Source of the DNA: Collinsella aerofaciens
Lineage (GTDB): Bacteria > Actinomycetota > Coriobacteriia > Coriobacteriales > Coriobacteriaceae
Length of the DNA stretch: 64,000 nucleotides
Assembly: GCF_009876115.1 (NCBI RefSeq)
Contig: NZ_WWSY01000009.1
Coordinates: forward strand, 1-64,000
Direction: 5' to 3'
Both the position numbers and the translations under genes were made by a program. This document shows, in pieces, positions 42,068 through 50,042 of this stretch; the first letter of the stretch is position 1, and each line of letters begins with the position of its first letter. The notes under the pieces are model-generated. The model worked only from the letters and a program-made list of their open reading frames with translations. It ran no database searches and was not told the origin of the DNA.

Positions 42068-42406
42068 TTAGCCCCTCAATCCAGAGAACAGAGCAAGAGC
42101 CTCGCCAAAGCCAGCATCGAGCAGAGCGATGACGACGCCGACGACGATCAGAGAAGCGCAAACGACGACCGAGTAGTTCACGAGCTCCTTCTTATCGGGC
42201 CACGTGACACGCTTCATCTCGGACTTCACCGAAGCGAAATACTTCTTGGTGCGGGCGAAGAAACCAGGCTTCTCGTTCTTCTTGGACTTCGCAGCCTTCT
42301 CGTTCTTCTTGGCAACGGCCTTCTTGGCCTCAACCTTGGAGTTGGCGGCAGCGTTGTTGGCAGGCGCCTGCTGCTGAGCCTTCTTCTTGTTCTTCTTGTT
42401 GGCCAT
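42068..42406 (-). CDS. secE: Preprotein translocase subunit SecE
   Basis: 112 residues. A Lys/Ala-rich N-terminal extension of about 50 residues is followed by the SecE core FASVKSEMKRVTWPDKKELV and a single membrane helix (VVVCASLIVVGVVIALLDAG). Third essential part of the SecYEG channel. ATG with GGAGGTAACCC spacing. Followed by nusG. Confidence 0.96.
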   Translation of the reverse strand: MANKKNKKKAQQQAPANNAAANSKVEAKKAVAKKNEKAAKSKKNEKPGFFARTKKYFASVKSEMKRVTWPDKKELVNYSVVVCASLIVVGVVIALLDAGFGEALALFSGLRG

Positions 42407-42482
42407 TTGGGTTACCTCCGCGCAATGCGCTTATACATGAGTAAACCGTAAGCCCCCAATTGGGAGCTTACGGAATAATGAC

Positions 42483-42558
42483 TGGCACGCCAGGAAGGAC
42501 TCGAACCCTCAACACTCGGTTTTGGAGACCGATGCTCTACCAATTGAACTACTGGCGT
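42483..42558 (-). tRNA. tRNA-Trp (CCA)
   Basis: The cloverleaf has acceptor ACGCCAG/CTGGCGT, anticodon loop CTCCAAA, T-loop GTTCGAGTC and encoded CCA. Lies between rpmG and secE, the classic position. Confidence 0.97.
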
Positions 42559-42571
42559 ATGTGACTAGAGA

Positions 42572-42721
42572 CTAGCGAGTCTCTTTGTGCAGCGTGTGGT
42601 GACGGCACCAGGGGCAATACTTCTTGATCTCCATACGATCAGGCATGGTCGACTTGTTCTTGGTGGTCGTATAGTTGCGGCGCTTGCACTCAGTGCACGC
42701 AAGAGTAACTAGAGTACGCAT
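42572..42721 (-). CDS. rpmG: 50S ribosomal protein L33
   Basis: 49 residues, read directly from the sequence: [20 protein letters not shown], then [20 protein letters not shown] and HHTLHKETR. Two CxxC pairs (C9/C12, C36/C39) make it the zinc-ribbon form of L33. ATG with AGGAT upstream. First gene of rpmG-tRNA-Trp-secE-nusG-rplK-rplA. Confidence 0.95.
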   Translation of the reverse strand: MRTLVTLACTECKRRNYTTTKNKSTMPDRMEIKKYCPWCRHHTLHKETR

Positions 42722-42766
42722 GTATCCTGAACCTTTCATTTCCGCCCCGTACGGGCACGAGTTATT

Positions 42767-42796
42767 ACTTTATCAGCTCCACGTAAGTGCTGTCAA
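42767..42796 (-). promoter_or_regulatory. Promoter upstream of rpmG
   Basis: Minus-strand consensus -35 TTGACA (complement of 42791-42796) and TAAAGT (complement of 42767-42772) are 18 nt apart, 46 nt before rpmG. Confidence 0.6.
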
Positions 42797-42938
42797 TGAA
42801 AACCTCGAGTCAATTGGTTCTCGGTGGATCCATTCATATTTGGAACACATCAATGAAGCCATCGAGAGCTAATCGACGGTGCATCCAGGACCATTATCGA
42901 TCCTCTCGACACCAGCAACGGCTCAACATCCATTGCAG

Positions 42939-42975
42939 AAAAGAACCCGGCACCCATATAAGTGCCGGGTTCTCT
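42939..42975 (-). terminator. tuf terminator
   Basis: A perfect 12-bp stem (42942-42953 with 42962-42973) is followed by TTTCTG on the minus strand, 28 nt past tuf. Confidence 0.88.
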
Positions 42976-43000
42976 AAGTCAGCTATATCAAAGAGCTAAT

Positions 43001-44191
43001 TTACTCAATGATCGTGGAGACGATGCCCGAACCGACGGTGTGGCCACCCTCGCGGATAGCGAAGCGCAGGCCCTCCTCCATGGCGATCGGGTGGATGAGG
43101 TCGCCCTCGATGGTGATGTGGTCACCAGGCATAGCCATCTCGGTGCCCTCGGGGAGCTTGACCGTACCGGTAACGTCGGTGGTACGGAAGTAGAACTGAG
43201 GACGATAACCATCGAAGAACGGGGTGTGACGGCCGCCCTCCTCCTTGGTCAGAACGTAGATCTCACCGGTGAACTTGGTGTGCGGGGTAACCGAACCGGG
43301 CTTGCAGAGAACCTGGCCGCGCTCGATGTCCTCGCGCTTGATGCCGCGGAGCAGCAGACCGACGTTGTCGCCAGCCTCGCAGAAGTCCATGGACTTACGG
43401 AACATCTCGATACCGGTAACGACGGTGTTCTGGGTATCCTTGATGCCGACAATCTCGACGGGCTCGTTGAGCTTGAGCTCACCGCGCTCGACACGGCCGG
43501 TAGCAACGGTACCACGGCCGGAGATGGTCATAACGTCCTCAACGGCCATCAGGAACGGGAGGTCGTTGTTACGAGCAGGCGTCGGGATGTACTCGTCGAC
43601 AGCGTTCATGAGCTCGCGAATGGCGTCCATCCACTTGGCGTCGCCCTCGAGAGCGCCCAGAGCGGAACCACGGATGACGGGGATGTCGTCGCCGGGGAAA
43701 TCGTACTCGGAGAGGAGCTCGCGGGTCTCCATCTCGACGAGGTCGATGAGCTCGTCATCGTCGACCATGTCGCACTTGTTCAGGAAGACGACGATGTAGG
43801 GAACGCCGACCTGACGGGCGAGCAGGATGTGCTCGCGGGTCTGAGCCATGGGGCCGTCGGTAGCAGCGATGACCAGGATAGCGCCGTCCATCTGAGCAGC
43901 ACCGGAGATCATGTTCTTGACGTAGTCAGCGTGGCCCGGGCAGTCAACGTGAGCGTAGTGACGGGCAGCAGTCTCGTACTCGACGTGGGAGACGGAGATC
44001 GTAATGCCGCGCTCGCGCTCCTCGGGAGCCTTGTCGATGTTCTCGAACGCAGTGAAGTCAGCCTTGCAGCCCTCGGTCTCGGAGAGAACCTTGGTGATGG
44101 CAGCGGTCAGCGTGGTCTTGCCGTGGTCGACGTGACCAATGGTGCCGATGTTAACATGCGGCTTAGTGCGCTCAAACTTCTCTTTGGCCAT
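43001..44191 (-). CDS. tuf: Translation elongation factor Tu
   Basis: 396 residues. Delivers aminoacyl-tRNA to the ribosome. G1 [22 protein letters not shown] (G3) and NKCDMVDD (G4) lie in the first third; domain 2/3 landmarks include [20 protein letters not shown] and [10 protein letters not shown]. The frame is open 23 codons upstream, but ATG 44191 with GAGGAGG is the family start. It is transcribed after tRNA-Tyr, tRNA-Thr and tRNA-Met; a hairpin (about 44243-44274) lies between tRNA-Met and tuf. Confidence 0.98.
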   Translation of the reverse strand: MAKEKFERTKPHVNIGTIGHVDHGKTTLTAAITKVLSETEGCKADFTAFENIDKAPEERERGITISVSHVEYETAARHYAHVDCPGHADYVKNMISGAAQMDGAILVIAATDGPMAQTREHILLARQVGVPYIVVFLNKCDMVDDDELIDLVEMETRELLSEYDFPGDDIPVIRGSALGALEGDAKWMDAIRELMNAVDEYIPTPARNNDLPFLMAVEDVMTISGRGTVATGRVERGELKLNEPVEIVGIKDTQNTVVTGIEMFRKSMDFCEAGDNVGLLLRGIKREDIERGQVLCKPGSVTPHTKFTGEIYVLTKEEGGRHTPFFDGYRPQFYFRTTDVTGTVKLPEGTEMAMPGDHITIEGDLIHPIAMEEGLRFAIREGGHTVGSGIVSTIIE

Positions 44192-44287
44192 AAAGCCCTC
44201 CTCTAAACAGGTCGTCCCCGGACGGGACTTTGCCTTTATACCATAGTGGCCTCTCAACATACTATTGAGAAGCCACCGTGTTACCTA

Positions 44288-44364
44288 TGGTAGCGGTGAC
44301 TGGATTCGAACCAGTGACGCCACGGGTATGAACCGTGTGCTCTAACCAACTGAGCTACACCGCC
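44288..44364 (-). tRNA. tRNA-Met (CAT), elongator type
   Basis: Acceptor GGCGGTG/CACCGCT (first pair G-U), D-arm GCTCAGTTGGTTAGAGC, anticodon loop TTCATAC and encoded CCA. Confidence 0.93.
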
Positions 44365-44367
44365 GGA

Positions 44368-44443
44368 TGGAGCCTGCAACCAGACTTGAACTGGTGACCT
44401 CTTCGTTACCAACGAAGTGCTCTACCGACTGAGCTATACAGGC
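44368..44443 (-). tRNA. tRNA-Thr (GGT)
   Basis: Acceptor GCCTGTA/TGCAGGC, anticodon loop TTGGTAA, T-loop GTTCAAGTC and encoded CCA. Confidence 0.95.
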
Positions 44444-44453
44444 ACTTGACGGG

Positions 44454-44535
44454 TGGGAGCTATAGGATTCGAACCTATGTAGGCAGAGCCAACGGGTTTA
44501 CAGCCCGTCCCCATTAACCACTCGGGCAAACTCCC
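44454..44535 (-). tRNA. tRNA-Tyr (GTA)
   Basis: Acceptor GGGAGTT/AGCTCCC, long variable arm and anticodon loop CTGTAAA. The 3' end continues CCC, so CCA is not encoded, unlike the other four tRNAs here. Confidence 0.95.
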
Positions 44536-44597
44536 AATCGTTCAAGTATCCGCAGGTTCTTTGGTCTTTTGGACCGCCGCCCCCGCGAACGAAAAAG

Positions 44598-44627
44598 ATA
44601 ATACGATGCAACCTTGGGGGCTGTCAA
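44598..44627 (-). promoter_or_regulatory. Promoter of tRNA-Tyr/Thr/Met-tuf
   Basis: Consensus -35 TTGACA (complement of 44622-44627) and -10 TATTAT (complement of 44598-44603) with 18-nt spacing, 63 nt before tRNA-Tyr. No other strong site lies before tuf. Confidence 0.65.
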
Positions 44628-44841
44628 CGAAAACCTCTAGATACACGGTTCCGGGCGTATCTATATAGCCGTGACCTGCGGTTTTGTTGAGTTTGGATGT
44701 GAAGGACAGTGGTTTTGGATACAGAGGTGACATTTCCCAAGGTAACACTTTGGCGTAGTGGAGTACACCTTCAGGATCGAACTTCGATAACAGCCTATTT
44801 GCACCTATATATAGGTCGAGATCGGGCTTCCGTGGCAGATT

Positions 44842-44956
44842 CGAGCGTGGATTATCTTCCGTTTGAAATCGAGCGTGGATAATCTCCCACTTTTGGCGTG
44901 TCCCCAAGGCCAAAGTGGCAGATTTTCCACGCTCGTTCGTCCGATAATCCACGCTC
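44842..44956. repeat. Nested inverted repeat of GAGCGTGGATTATC units
   Basis: Four copies of the unit occur: two direct (44842-44856, 44871-44884) and two inverted (about 44921-44935, 44943-44956). The inner pair extends through CCCACTTTTGGC / GCCAAAGTGG into a stem of about 27 bp with an 11-nt loop. The remaining 44628-44841 shows no recognisable element. Confidence 0.8.
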
Positions 44957-44989
44957 AGGGGGGGGCAGCCGAGCTCGACACGGCTTTTG

Positions 44990-45044
44990 TCTCGATCTGT
45001 AACATATAGAGAACATTTTCTCCCCTATCTGTTACAGGTCGAGA
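44990..45044. repeat. GTCTC-ATCTGTAACA hairpin family, copy c
   Basis: TCTCGATCTGTAACA faces TGTTACAGGTCGAGA. Inside, ATAGAGAA pairs with TTCTCCCCTAT around CATT, prolonging the stem. Confidence 0.8.
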
Positions 45045-45069
45045 TATTACGCAGAGACCTCCGCTTACG

Positions 45070-45124
45070 TCTCATTCTGTAACAGTAAGAACGGTTTTCA
45101 GCTTCTTCGTGTTACAGATCGAGA
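45070..45124. repeat. GTCTC-ATCTGTAACA hairpin family, copy d
   Basis: TCTCATTCTGTAACA faces GTGTTACAGATCGAGA. Inner AAGAA/TTCTT flanks CGGTTTTCAGC. Period to copy c is 80 nt. Confidence 0.8.
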
Positions 45125-45149
45125 TGTTGTCGGCCGTCCCTTGGCAATG

Positions 45150-45205
45150 TCTCGATCTGTAACTATAAGGAGGGTTTTCAGCCCGCCCGTGTTATAGATC
45201 GAGAC
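45150..45205. repeat. GTCTC-ATCTGTAACA hairpin family, copy e
   Basis: TCTCGATCTGTAACTA faces GTGTTATAGATCGAGA: the ACA-to-ATA change in one arm is matched by a shifted partner. Inner GGGTTTTCAGCCC forms a tight apex. Third of a tandem trio. Confidence 0.8.
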
Positions 45206-45249
45206 AAACCTGAAGCTTGGTGGGAGTCAAACCCGCTGACATGTCAACA

Positions 45250-45290
45250 TAAATAGAAACGGGCCTGTCCCACAAGGGAACAGAGCCCGA
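45250..45290 (-). terminator. Terminator after tRNA-Thr (TGT)
   Basis: CGGGCTCTGTTCCC and GGGACAGGCCCG form a stem with a 4-nt loop on the minus strand, followed by TTTCTATTT. Confidence 0.8.
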
Positions 45291-45298
45291 AACTCTCA

Positions 45299-45373
45299 TG
45301 GAGCCAGTGACAGGAATCGAACCTGCAACCCACTGATTACAAATCAGTTGCGCTACCGTTGCGCCACACTGGC
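45299..45373 (-). tRNA. tRNA-Thr (TGT)
   Basis: Acceptor GCCAGTG/CACTGGC, anticodon loop TTTGTAA, T-loop GTTCGATTC and encoded CCA. Single-gene transcript between its own promoter and terminator. Confidence 0.95.
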
Positions 45374-45403
45374 ACACTTGGCGCTTTCGCGCGAAGCCTG
45401 TTA

Positions 45404-45432
45404 AGAATAAAGGAATTGCAGACGAGGCGCAA
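45404..45432 (-). promoter_or_regulatory. Promoter of tRNA-Thr (TGT)
   Basis: Minus-strand TTGCGC (complement of 45427-45432), a 17-nt spacer, and TATTCT (complement of 45404-45409), 31 nt before the tRNA. Confidence 0.5.
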
Positions 45433-45460
45433 CAGACCCTTTGACCGACCATATCTCAAA

Positions 45461-45523
45461 ACTATTCGCCAGAACGAATAGTTTCGTCTGTTCGCCAAAA
45501 CAAAAAACTATTCGTTTTGGCGA
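45461..45523. repeat. Pair of adjacent palindromes (ACTATTCG and TCGCCAAAAC)
   Basis: ACTATTCG/CGAATAGT (45461-45482) is followed by TCGCCAAAAC/GTTTTGGCGA (45492-45523). The second encloses another AACTATTCG, so the two palindromes share sequence. They lie between yacP and the tRNA-Thr promoter. No T-tract terminator pattern is seen. Confidence 0.75.
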
Positions 45524-45597
45524 TGGCAAGTCCACAATCCAATAACTACAAGCCAGTGAATTGACCAGCCGAGTAGCTGGTCTCTACAGATACTCCC

Positions 45598-46275
45598 CTA
45601 CCGGCCACGAAGGGCCTTGAGCTTGGCCAGGGCATCGGGGCTCAGGCGACTGCCCAGAGTCATCTTGATCTGCGGAGCTTCCTCTGCCTCGTGAACGTCG
45701 TTATCGATCTGTTTGATCTCGTCCACCAGCATACGGCTCGAGATGCGCGTGACGCCCTTGCCCATGACGACGGCCTGGATCGTGCCGTCGCTCGACACCA
45801 CGGAGCACGCGCGGCCTTCCTCGCGCGCCTCGATGCAGAGCTTCTGCACCACGGTATCGGCGGAGACGCCCGTCGGCGAAAACTCGATACGCACGCCACG
45901 GGCCGGCAGGTTGGGGCGCTCGCTGGAGATATTGCCCGCACCGTCGAACACGATCACGGCCTCGTAGCGGCCCTGGGCAAACGCCGCCACGTCGTTAATG
46001 AGGGCGGTGCGCGCCATATCGTGGACGTCGCTGGAATACGGATCGTCGGAATGGTCGTAGACGAGCTTTTCGTAGCGCGGCGTGCAGTGAATCACGTTGT
46101 AGCCGTCAACCACCAGTAGCTCGGGCTTATTGGAGTGCACCGTCGAGACCGGGTCGGCGATGGCCTGCGCAAACGCATTGCCGCCCACACCGTAGGTCGC
46201 GGCCGAGACAATCGGCTTGGCCGAGCCTTCGCCAAAGCGCTTGGCCTTGGACTTGGCGCGGTTCTTCTTGGACAT
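45598..46275 (-). CDS. yacP: NYN-domain ribonuclease, YacP/Rae1-like
   Basis: 225 residues. The PIN-like NYN fold starts ELLVVDGYNVIHCTPRYEKL and continues VIVFDGAGN, GVSADTVVQKLCIEAREEG and SVVSSDGTIQAVVMGKG, holding the acidic metal-site residues. In Bacillus Rae1 cuts mRNA on the ribosome. An N-terminal basic stretch (KKNRAKSKAKR) precedes the domain. Three nt after rlmB and in the cysS-rlmB-yacP order common in Gram-positives. Confidence 0.9.
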   Translation of the reverse strand: MSKKNRAKSKAKRFGEGSAKPIVSAATYGVGGNAFAQAIADPVSTVHSNKPELLVVDGYNVIHCTPRYEKLVYDHSDDPYSSDVHDMARTALINDVAAFAQGRYEAVIVFDGAGNISSERPNLPARGVRIEFSPTGVSADTVVQKLCIEAREEGRACSVVSSDGTIQAVVMGKGVTRISSRMLVDEIKQIDNDVHEAEEAPQIKMTLGSRLSPDALAKLKALRGR

Positions 46276-46278
46276 GCG

Positions 46279-47193
46279 CTACTCCTCCCCCATGAGCTCG
46301 CCGGCGTTGCGGCGTAGCCACTCAAAGCACAGCGCCGTGGTCGCCTGGGCAACATTGAGGCTCTCGGTCATGCCGCGCTGGGGAAGCTTGGTCAAAAAGT
46401 CGCATTTCTCGAGCACCAGACGCGAGATGCCGTCGCCCTCGGAGCCCATGACGAGCGTCACGCGGCCCTCGAAGGGAGCATCCCAGCAACTACCTTCGGC
46501 GTGCTCGGAGGCACCGCCCACCCAAAAGCCAGCGGCCTTAAGATCGTCGAGCGCACGGGCGATGTTGGGCACCTGTGCGATAGGCAGATGCATGACGGCG
46601 CCGGCAGAGGTCTTGTAGCTGCCGACGGTCACACCGGCGGCGCGCTTGTTGGCAATGATGACGCCCGCCGCGCCCACGACCTCGGCGGAGCGCACGATGG
46701 CGCCAAAGTTACCGTCGTCGGTCACGTGGTCGAGCACGACGACGAGCGCCGGTCCGTCGCCCGCGCGGTCGAGGATATCGGCAACATCGGCATAGGGGAA
46801 ATTACCCACCTCGAGCGCAATGCCCTGGTGAGCGCCATGGCTCGACAGCGCATCGAGCTGCGCGCGCGGCACATACTTAATGCGGACACCCGCGGCGTTG
46901 AGGTCATCGACCAGACGAGACAAAGCAGCATCGCGCTCCCCGCCCTCGGCGATGAGCGCGCACTTGACGGGAAAGCCGGTGCGCAGGGCCTCGGCGGCAG
47001 CACGGCGACCTTCGATAAACTCGCCCTTGGGGACCTGAATGTTGTCGCGGTTGCGATCACGCTGCGGACGGGTGGCTTGGGAGCGCTCGCGCTGCCCCCT
47101 GGGGGCAGCGGCGCGGTCATTGCGGCGAATCGGACGCGAGCCAGAAGCAGCCTGTTTGCCACCACGAGGCGCACGCTTGCGATTGTCGGCCAT
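46279..47193 (-). CDS. rlmB: 23S rRNA (guanosine-2'-O-) methyltransferase, TrmH/RlmB family
   Basis: 304 residues. After a basic low-complexity extension of about 55 residues comes the substrate-binding domain (GEFIEGRRAAAEALRTGFPV) and the SPOUT knot: LDHVTDDGNFGAIVRSAEVV, VTLVMGSEGDGISRLVLEKC and MTESLNVAQATTALCFEWLR. ATG 47193 with AGGAGG. It may be RlmB or a related TrmH enzyme; the target base is inferred. Confidence 0.9.
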   Translation of the reverse strand: MADNRKRAPRGGKQAASGSRPIRRNDRAAAPRGQRERSQATRPQRDRNRDNIQVPKGEFIEGRRAAAEALRTGFPVKCALIAEGGERDAALSRLVDDLNAAGVRIKYVPRAQLDALSSHGAHQGIALEVGNFPYADVADILDRAGDGPALVVVLDHVTDDGNFGAIVRSAEVVGAAGVIIANKRAAGVTVGSYKTSAGAVMHLPIAQVPNIARALDDLKAAGFWVGGASEHAEGSCWDAPFEGRVTLVMGSEGDGISRLVLEKCDFLTKLPQRGMTESLNVAQATTALCFEWLRRNAGELMGEE

Positions 47194-47235
47194 AAAGCGA
47201 CCTCCTAAATACAACTATCAAACGAAACAAATAGA

Positions 47236-47338
47236 CCGACCGCCCGAGGTGCGGCAGATTGCCTTGAAAGAGGAGGGCATAGACCTTGAGGTCTGCCCGA
47301 CGATTGAAAGACAAGGTGCCGTGGCTCGGGCGGTCGGG
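47236..47338 (-). ncRNA. Long structured element between cysS and rlmB
   Basis: A 13-bp outer stem (47236-47248 with 47326-47338) encloses CGGCA/TGCCG and CCTTG/CAAGG stems and an apical hairpin GGGCAGACC/GGTCTATGCCC, making one rod of about 100 nt. The minus strand continues TCTATTTGTTTCG, so it may end cysS transcripts partly or guide processing within cysS-rlmB-yacP. Not a T-box: it lies downstream of cysS and no specifier or T-box sequence was seen. Confidence 0.5.
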
Positions 47339-47359
47339 TGCTTGGGAAACCCGCAGGGA

Positions 47360-48826
47360 TTAGAGAGTCTTAATACGGGTGCCGGCGGCAGTATCCTCGA
47401 TCGTCAGGCCCAGGTCCTTGAGCTGGTCGCGGATGGCGTCGGCCAGATCCCAGTTCTTGGCGGCGCGGGCCTCGGCGCGGGCCTCGAGAATCTTGGCAGC
47501 GGCCTCGTCCACATCGTCGCCCGTGTAGGCGACCAGGCCGGCGGCAACGCCTAGCAGACCCAGCGGCAGCTCGACCTTGGGCTCGGGGAGCTCAACGCCA
47601 AACGTATCGAGCAGCTCGACCAGCGTATCGGCGGCGGCAAGCGCGGCGGCCTTGTCGGCAGCGTCGCCCGTCTGCTCCAGGTACTGGTTGCACTCGGTCA
47701 CAAAGCCAAAGACGGCACCCATGGCACCAGCGGTGTTAAAGTCGTCGTCCATGCACTCCTTAAAGGTGGCACGGGTCTCGGCGGCCTTGGCGGCAAACGC
47801 CTCGGATGCTGCCTCATCGGCATCGGCCGTCGCATGGTTCGCAGCCCAGCGCAGGTTCTCGACCGTACCGGCGATACGCGTGAGCGAGTTCTCGGCACCC
47901 TCCAGGCGCTCCCAAGAAAAATCGAGCGGCGAGCGATAGCTCGTCTGCAGCATCAGCAGGCGCAGGGCAGCAGCGGAGTGCTGCTCGAGGACCTCGGCCA
48001 GCGTAAAGAAGTTGCCGAGCGACTTGGACATCTTTTCACCATCGACCAGCAGCATGCCCGTGTGCATCCAGGTGTTGGAGAAGCCCTGGTGCCAGGCGCA
48101 GGTGGCCTGAGCGCACTCGTTCTCGTGATGCGGGAAGGCAAGGTCGGAGCCGCCGCCGTGGATGTCGATCGGAGTGCCCAGGTAGCGATGCACCATGGCG
48201 GCGCACTCGGTGTGCCAACCGGGACGGCCCTTGCCCCAGGGGCTCGGCCAGCTGGGCTCGCCGGGCTTGGCGGCCTTCCACAGGGCAAAGTCGAGCGGGT
48301 CGTTCTTGTCCTCGTTCTCCTCGATGCGCGCGCCAACCATAAGGTCGTCGATGTTGCGGCCCGAGACCTGACCATAGTTGGGATCGCTGCGCACGGCAAA
48401 GTACACATCGCCGTTATCGGCTGCGTAAGCGTGGCCCTGCTCGATAAGCGTCTTGATCATGGCGATCATGGGGCCGATCTCCTTGGTGGCGCGGGGGCGC
48501 ACATCGGGATCGAGCACGTTGGCGGCGCGCATGACGCCGATAAACTTGTCGGAGAACTCCGTCGCGACCTCGGCGGCCGTTCGGCCCTGCTCGTTGGCGC
48601 GCTTGATGATCTTGTCATCGACATCGGTGAGGTTCTGGGCGAACGTGACCTCGTAGCCGCTCGCGATGAGCCAGCGACGAATCACGTCAAAGCTGATGAA
48701 CGTGCGGGCATTGCCGATGTGGATGTTGTCGTAGACCGTGGGGCCGCACACGTACATGCGGACCTTGCCGGACTCGATGGGCTGGAACTCTTCCTTTTTA
48801 TGGGTAGCGCTGTTGTAGATACGCAT
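47360..48826 (-). CDS. cysS: Cysteinyl-tRNA synthetase
   Basis: 488 residues, class Ia. Zinc/HIGH region MYVCGPTVYDNIHIGNARTF, HTECAAMVHRYLG and HHENECAQATCAWHQGF with metal-site residues, and GEKMSKSLGNF as the KMSKS loop. The C-terminal DALR-type domain is complete. ATG with AAGGAG. Three nt after ispF, within a disA-ispD-ispF-cysS-rlmB-yacP run. Confidence 0.97.
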   Translation of the reverse strand: MRIYNSATHKKEEFQPIESGKVRMYVCGPTVYDNIHIGNARTFISFDVIRRWLIASGYEVTFAQNLTDVDDKIIKRANEQGRTAAEVATEFSDKFIGVMRAANVLDPDVRPRATKEIGPMIAMIKTLIEQGHAYAADNGDVYFAVRSDPNYGQVSGRNIDDLMVGARIEENEDKNDPLDFALWKAAKPGEPSWPSPWGKGRPGWHTECAAMVHRYLGTPIDIHGGGSDLAFPHHENECAQATCAWHQGFSNTWMHTGMLLVDGEKMSKSLGNFFTLAEVLEQHSAAALRLLMLQTSYRSPLDFSWERLEGAENSLTRIAGTVENLRWAANHATADADEAASEAFAAKAAETRATFKECMDDDFNTAGAMGAVFGFVTECNQYLEQTGDAADKAAALAAADTLVELLDTFGVELPEPKVELPLGLLGVAAGLVAYTGDDVDEAAAKILEARAEARAAKNWDLADAIRDQLKDLGLTIEDTAAGTRIKTL

Positions 48827-48829
48827 TCG

Positions 48830-49324
48830 TTACTCCTTAACGGTTTTCTGTAGCAGGCAGACGGCCCAGGCACCGATTCCCTCGCCCTGGCCTTCCCAAC
48901 CGAGCTTTTCGGTCGTAGTGGCGGCGACGCCCACGTTTTCGACGTCGACGCCCAGGGCATGGGCAAGGTTGGCGCGCATGGCATCGCGGTGCGGGGTGAT
49001 CTTGGGTTGCTGACAGGCAATGGTGCAATCGGCATCGACAAACTCAAAGCCAAGCTCGCGCGCATAGTCCATCACGCGAGCGAGCAGCACCATCGAATCG
49101 GCACCCTCGTAGGCGGGATCGGTGTCGGGGAATAGCTTGCCGATGTCTCCCCCGCGGCAGGCGCCCAGAATGGCGTCGGCCAAGGCGTGCGCGAGCACAT
49201 CGGCATCCGAGTGGCCCAGCAGGCCGCGCTCGTAGGGGATGTCGACCCCGCCGATGATACATCGACGCCCCTCCACCAAACGGTGGACGTCGTAGCCGTG
49301 GCCAATGCGCAGGTTACTGAACAT
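48830..49324 (-). CDS. ispF: 2-C-methyl-D-erythritol 2,4-cyclodiphosphate synthase
   Basis: 164 residues. Fifth step of the MEP isoprenoid pathway. Metal site GHGYDVHRL (D12, H14), GLLGHSDADVLAHALADAIL and DIGKLFPDTDP are present, and the C-terminus has the TTTEKLGWEGQGEGIGAWAV block. Overlaps ispD by 11 nt. Confidence 0.97.
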   Translation of the reverse strand: MFSNLRIGHGYDVHRLVEGRRCIIGGVDIPYERGLLGHSDADVLAHALADAILGACRGGDIGKLFPDTDPAYEGADSMVLLARVMDYARELGFEFVDADCTIACQQPKITPHRDAMRANLAHALGVDVENVGVAATTTEKLGWEGQGEGIGAWAVCLLQKTVKE

Positions 49325-50042
49325 GGGGAAGGTCCTCTCCCTCGGCCATGCGACCGAGCAGAATCGCGGTTACGGGACGCAGGTCCTCGGGCACCGTCAC
49401 CTTAAGGTTATCGCGCGGACTCTGGACACAGCGGACGCGCCCGCCCATGCGCTCGACCAGCGATGAATCGTCGGTACCGATAAAGCCCTCGGCGATAGCA
49501 GCGGCGTGAGCGCGCTTCATGGCGTCGACGCTAAAGATCTGCGGCGTCTGCGCGGCCCAGTACAGCTCGCGCGGCGGCGTCTCGACGATGTTGTCGCCAT
49601 CGACGATTTTGAGTGTGTCGATGGCAGGCTGGCCGCACACGACACCGTCGAGGGCACGGTCGCTCACGAGCACGTCGATAGCGTGGTCGATAGCCTCGGT
49701 CGTAATGAGCGGACGGGCGCCATCGTGGATGGCGACATATTCGAAACCCGCCGGCACCGCGTGCACGCCGGCGCGGGTGGAATCCTGGCGGGTCTCGCCG
49801 GCATCGGCAAAGCTGATGGGCGTGCTATACGAATACGGGCTGATGGCCAGGCGGCGCATCTCGGCACGACGCTCGGCAGGGCAAACCACGACGATGTGGC
49901 CGACCTTATTGCTACGGTCAAATGCGCGGATGGACCAGCTCATAAGTGGACGGCCCGCTACATTGACGAGCTGCTTACCACCGGGGTTACCAAAGCGCTG
50001 GCCGCTGCCACCGGCAACGACCACGGCGCATACGGGCGCCAT
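49314..50042 (-). CDS. ispD: 2-C-methyl-D-erythritol 4-phosphate cytidylyltransferase
   Basis: 242 residues. Third step of the MEP pathway (CTP-dependent). Motifs: VVVAGGSGQRFGNPGGKQLV, GETRQDSTRAGV, VAIHDGARPL and AAQTPQIF. The usual Lys near KQ is kept; GGSGQRFG has G where many have A. Shares one base with disA and overlaps ispF, so the three are translationally linked. Confidence 0.96.
   Translation of the reverse strand: MAPVCAVVVAGGSGQRFGNPGGKQLVNVAGRPLMSWSIRAFDRSNKVGHIVVVCPAERRAEMRRLAISPYSYSTPISFADAGETRQDSTRAGVHAVPAGFEYVAIHDGARPLITTEAIDHAIDVLVSDRALDGVVCGQPAIDTLKIVDGDNIVETPPRELYWAAQTPQIFSVDAMKRAHAAAIAEGFIGTDDSSLVERMGGRVRCVQSPRDNLKVTVPEDLRPVTAILLGRMAEGEDLPHVQ

Noticed and set aside
44542..44952. 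136-codon frame upstream of tRNA-Tyr with protein-like composition
   Set aside because: It runs through the consensus promoter of the tRNA-tuf transcript and into the nested palindrome, and has no ribosome site. A decayed gene cannot be fully excluded.
38388..45205. CRISPR array from the repeated TCTC..GTAACA units
   Set aside because: The repeats are inverted pairs with short hairpin loops, not direct repeats with unique spacers, and no cas gene is present.
47236..47338. T-box riboswitch linked to cysS
   Set aside because: The element is downstream of cysS, and no specifier loop or T-box consensus was found.
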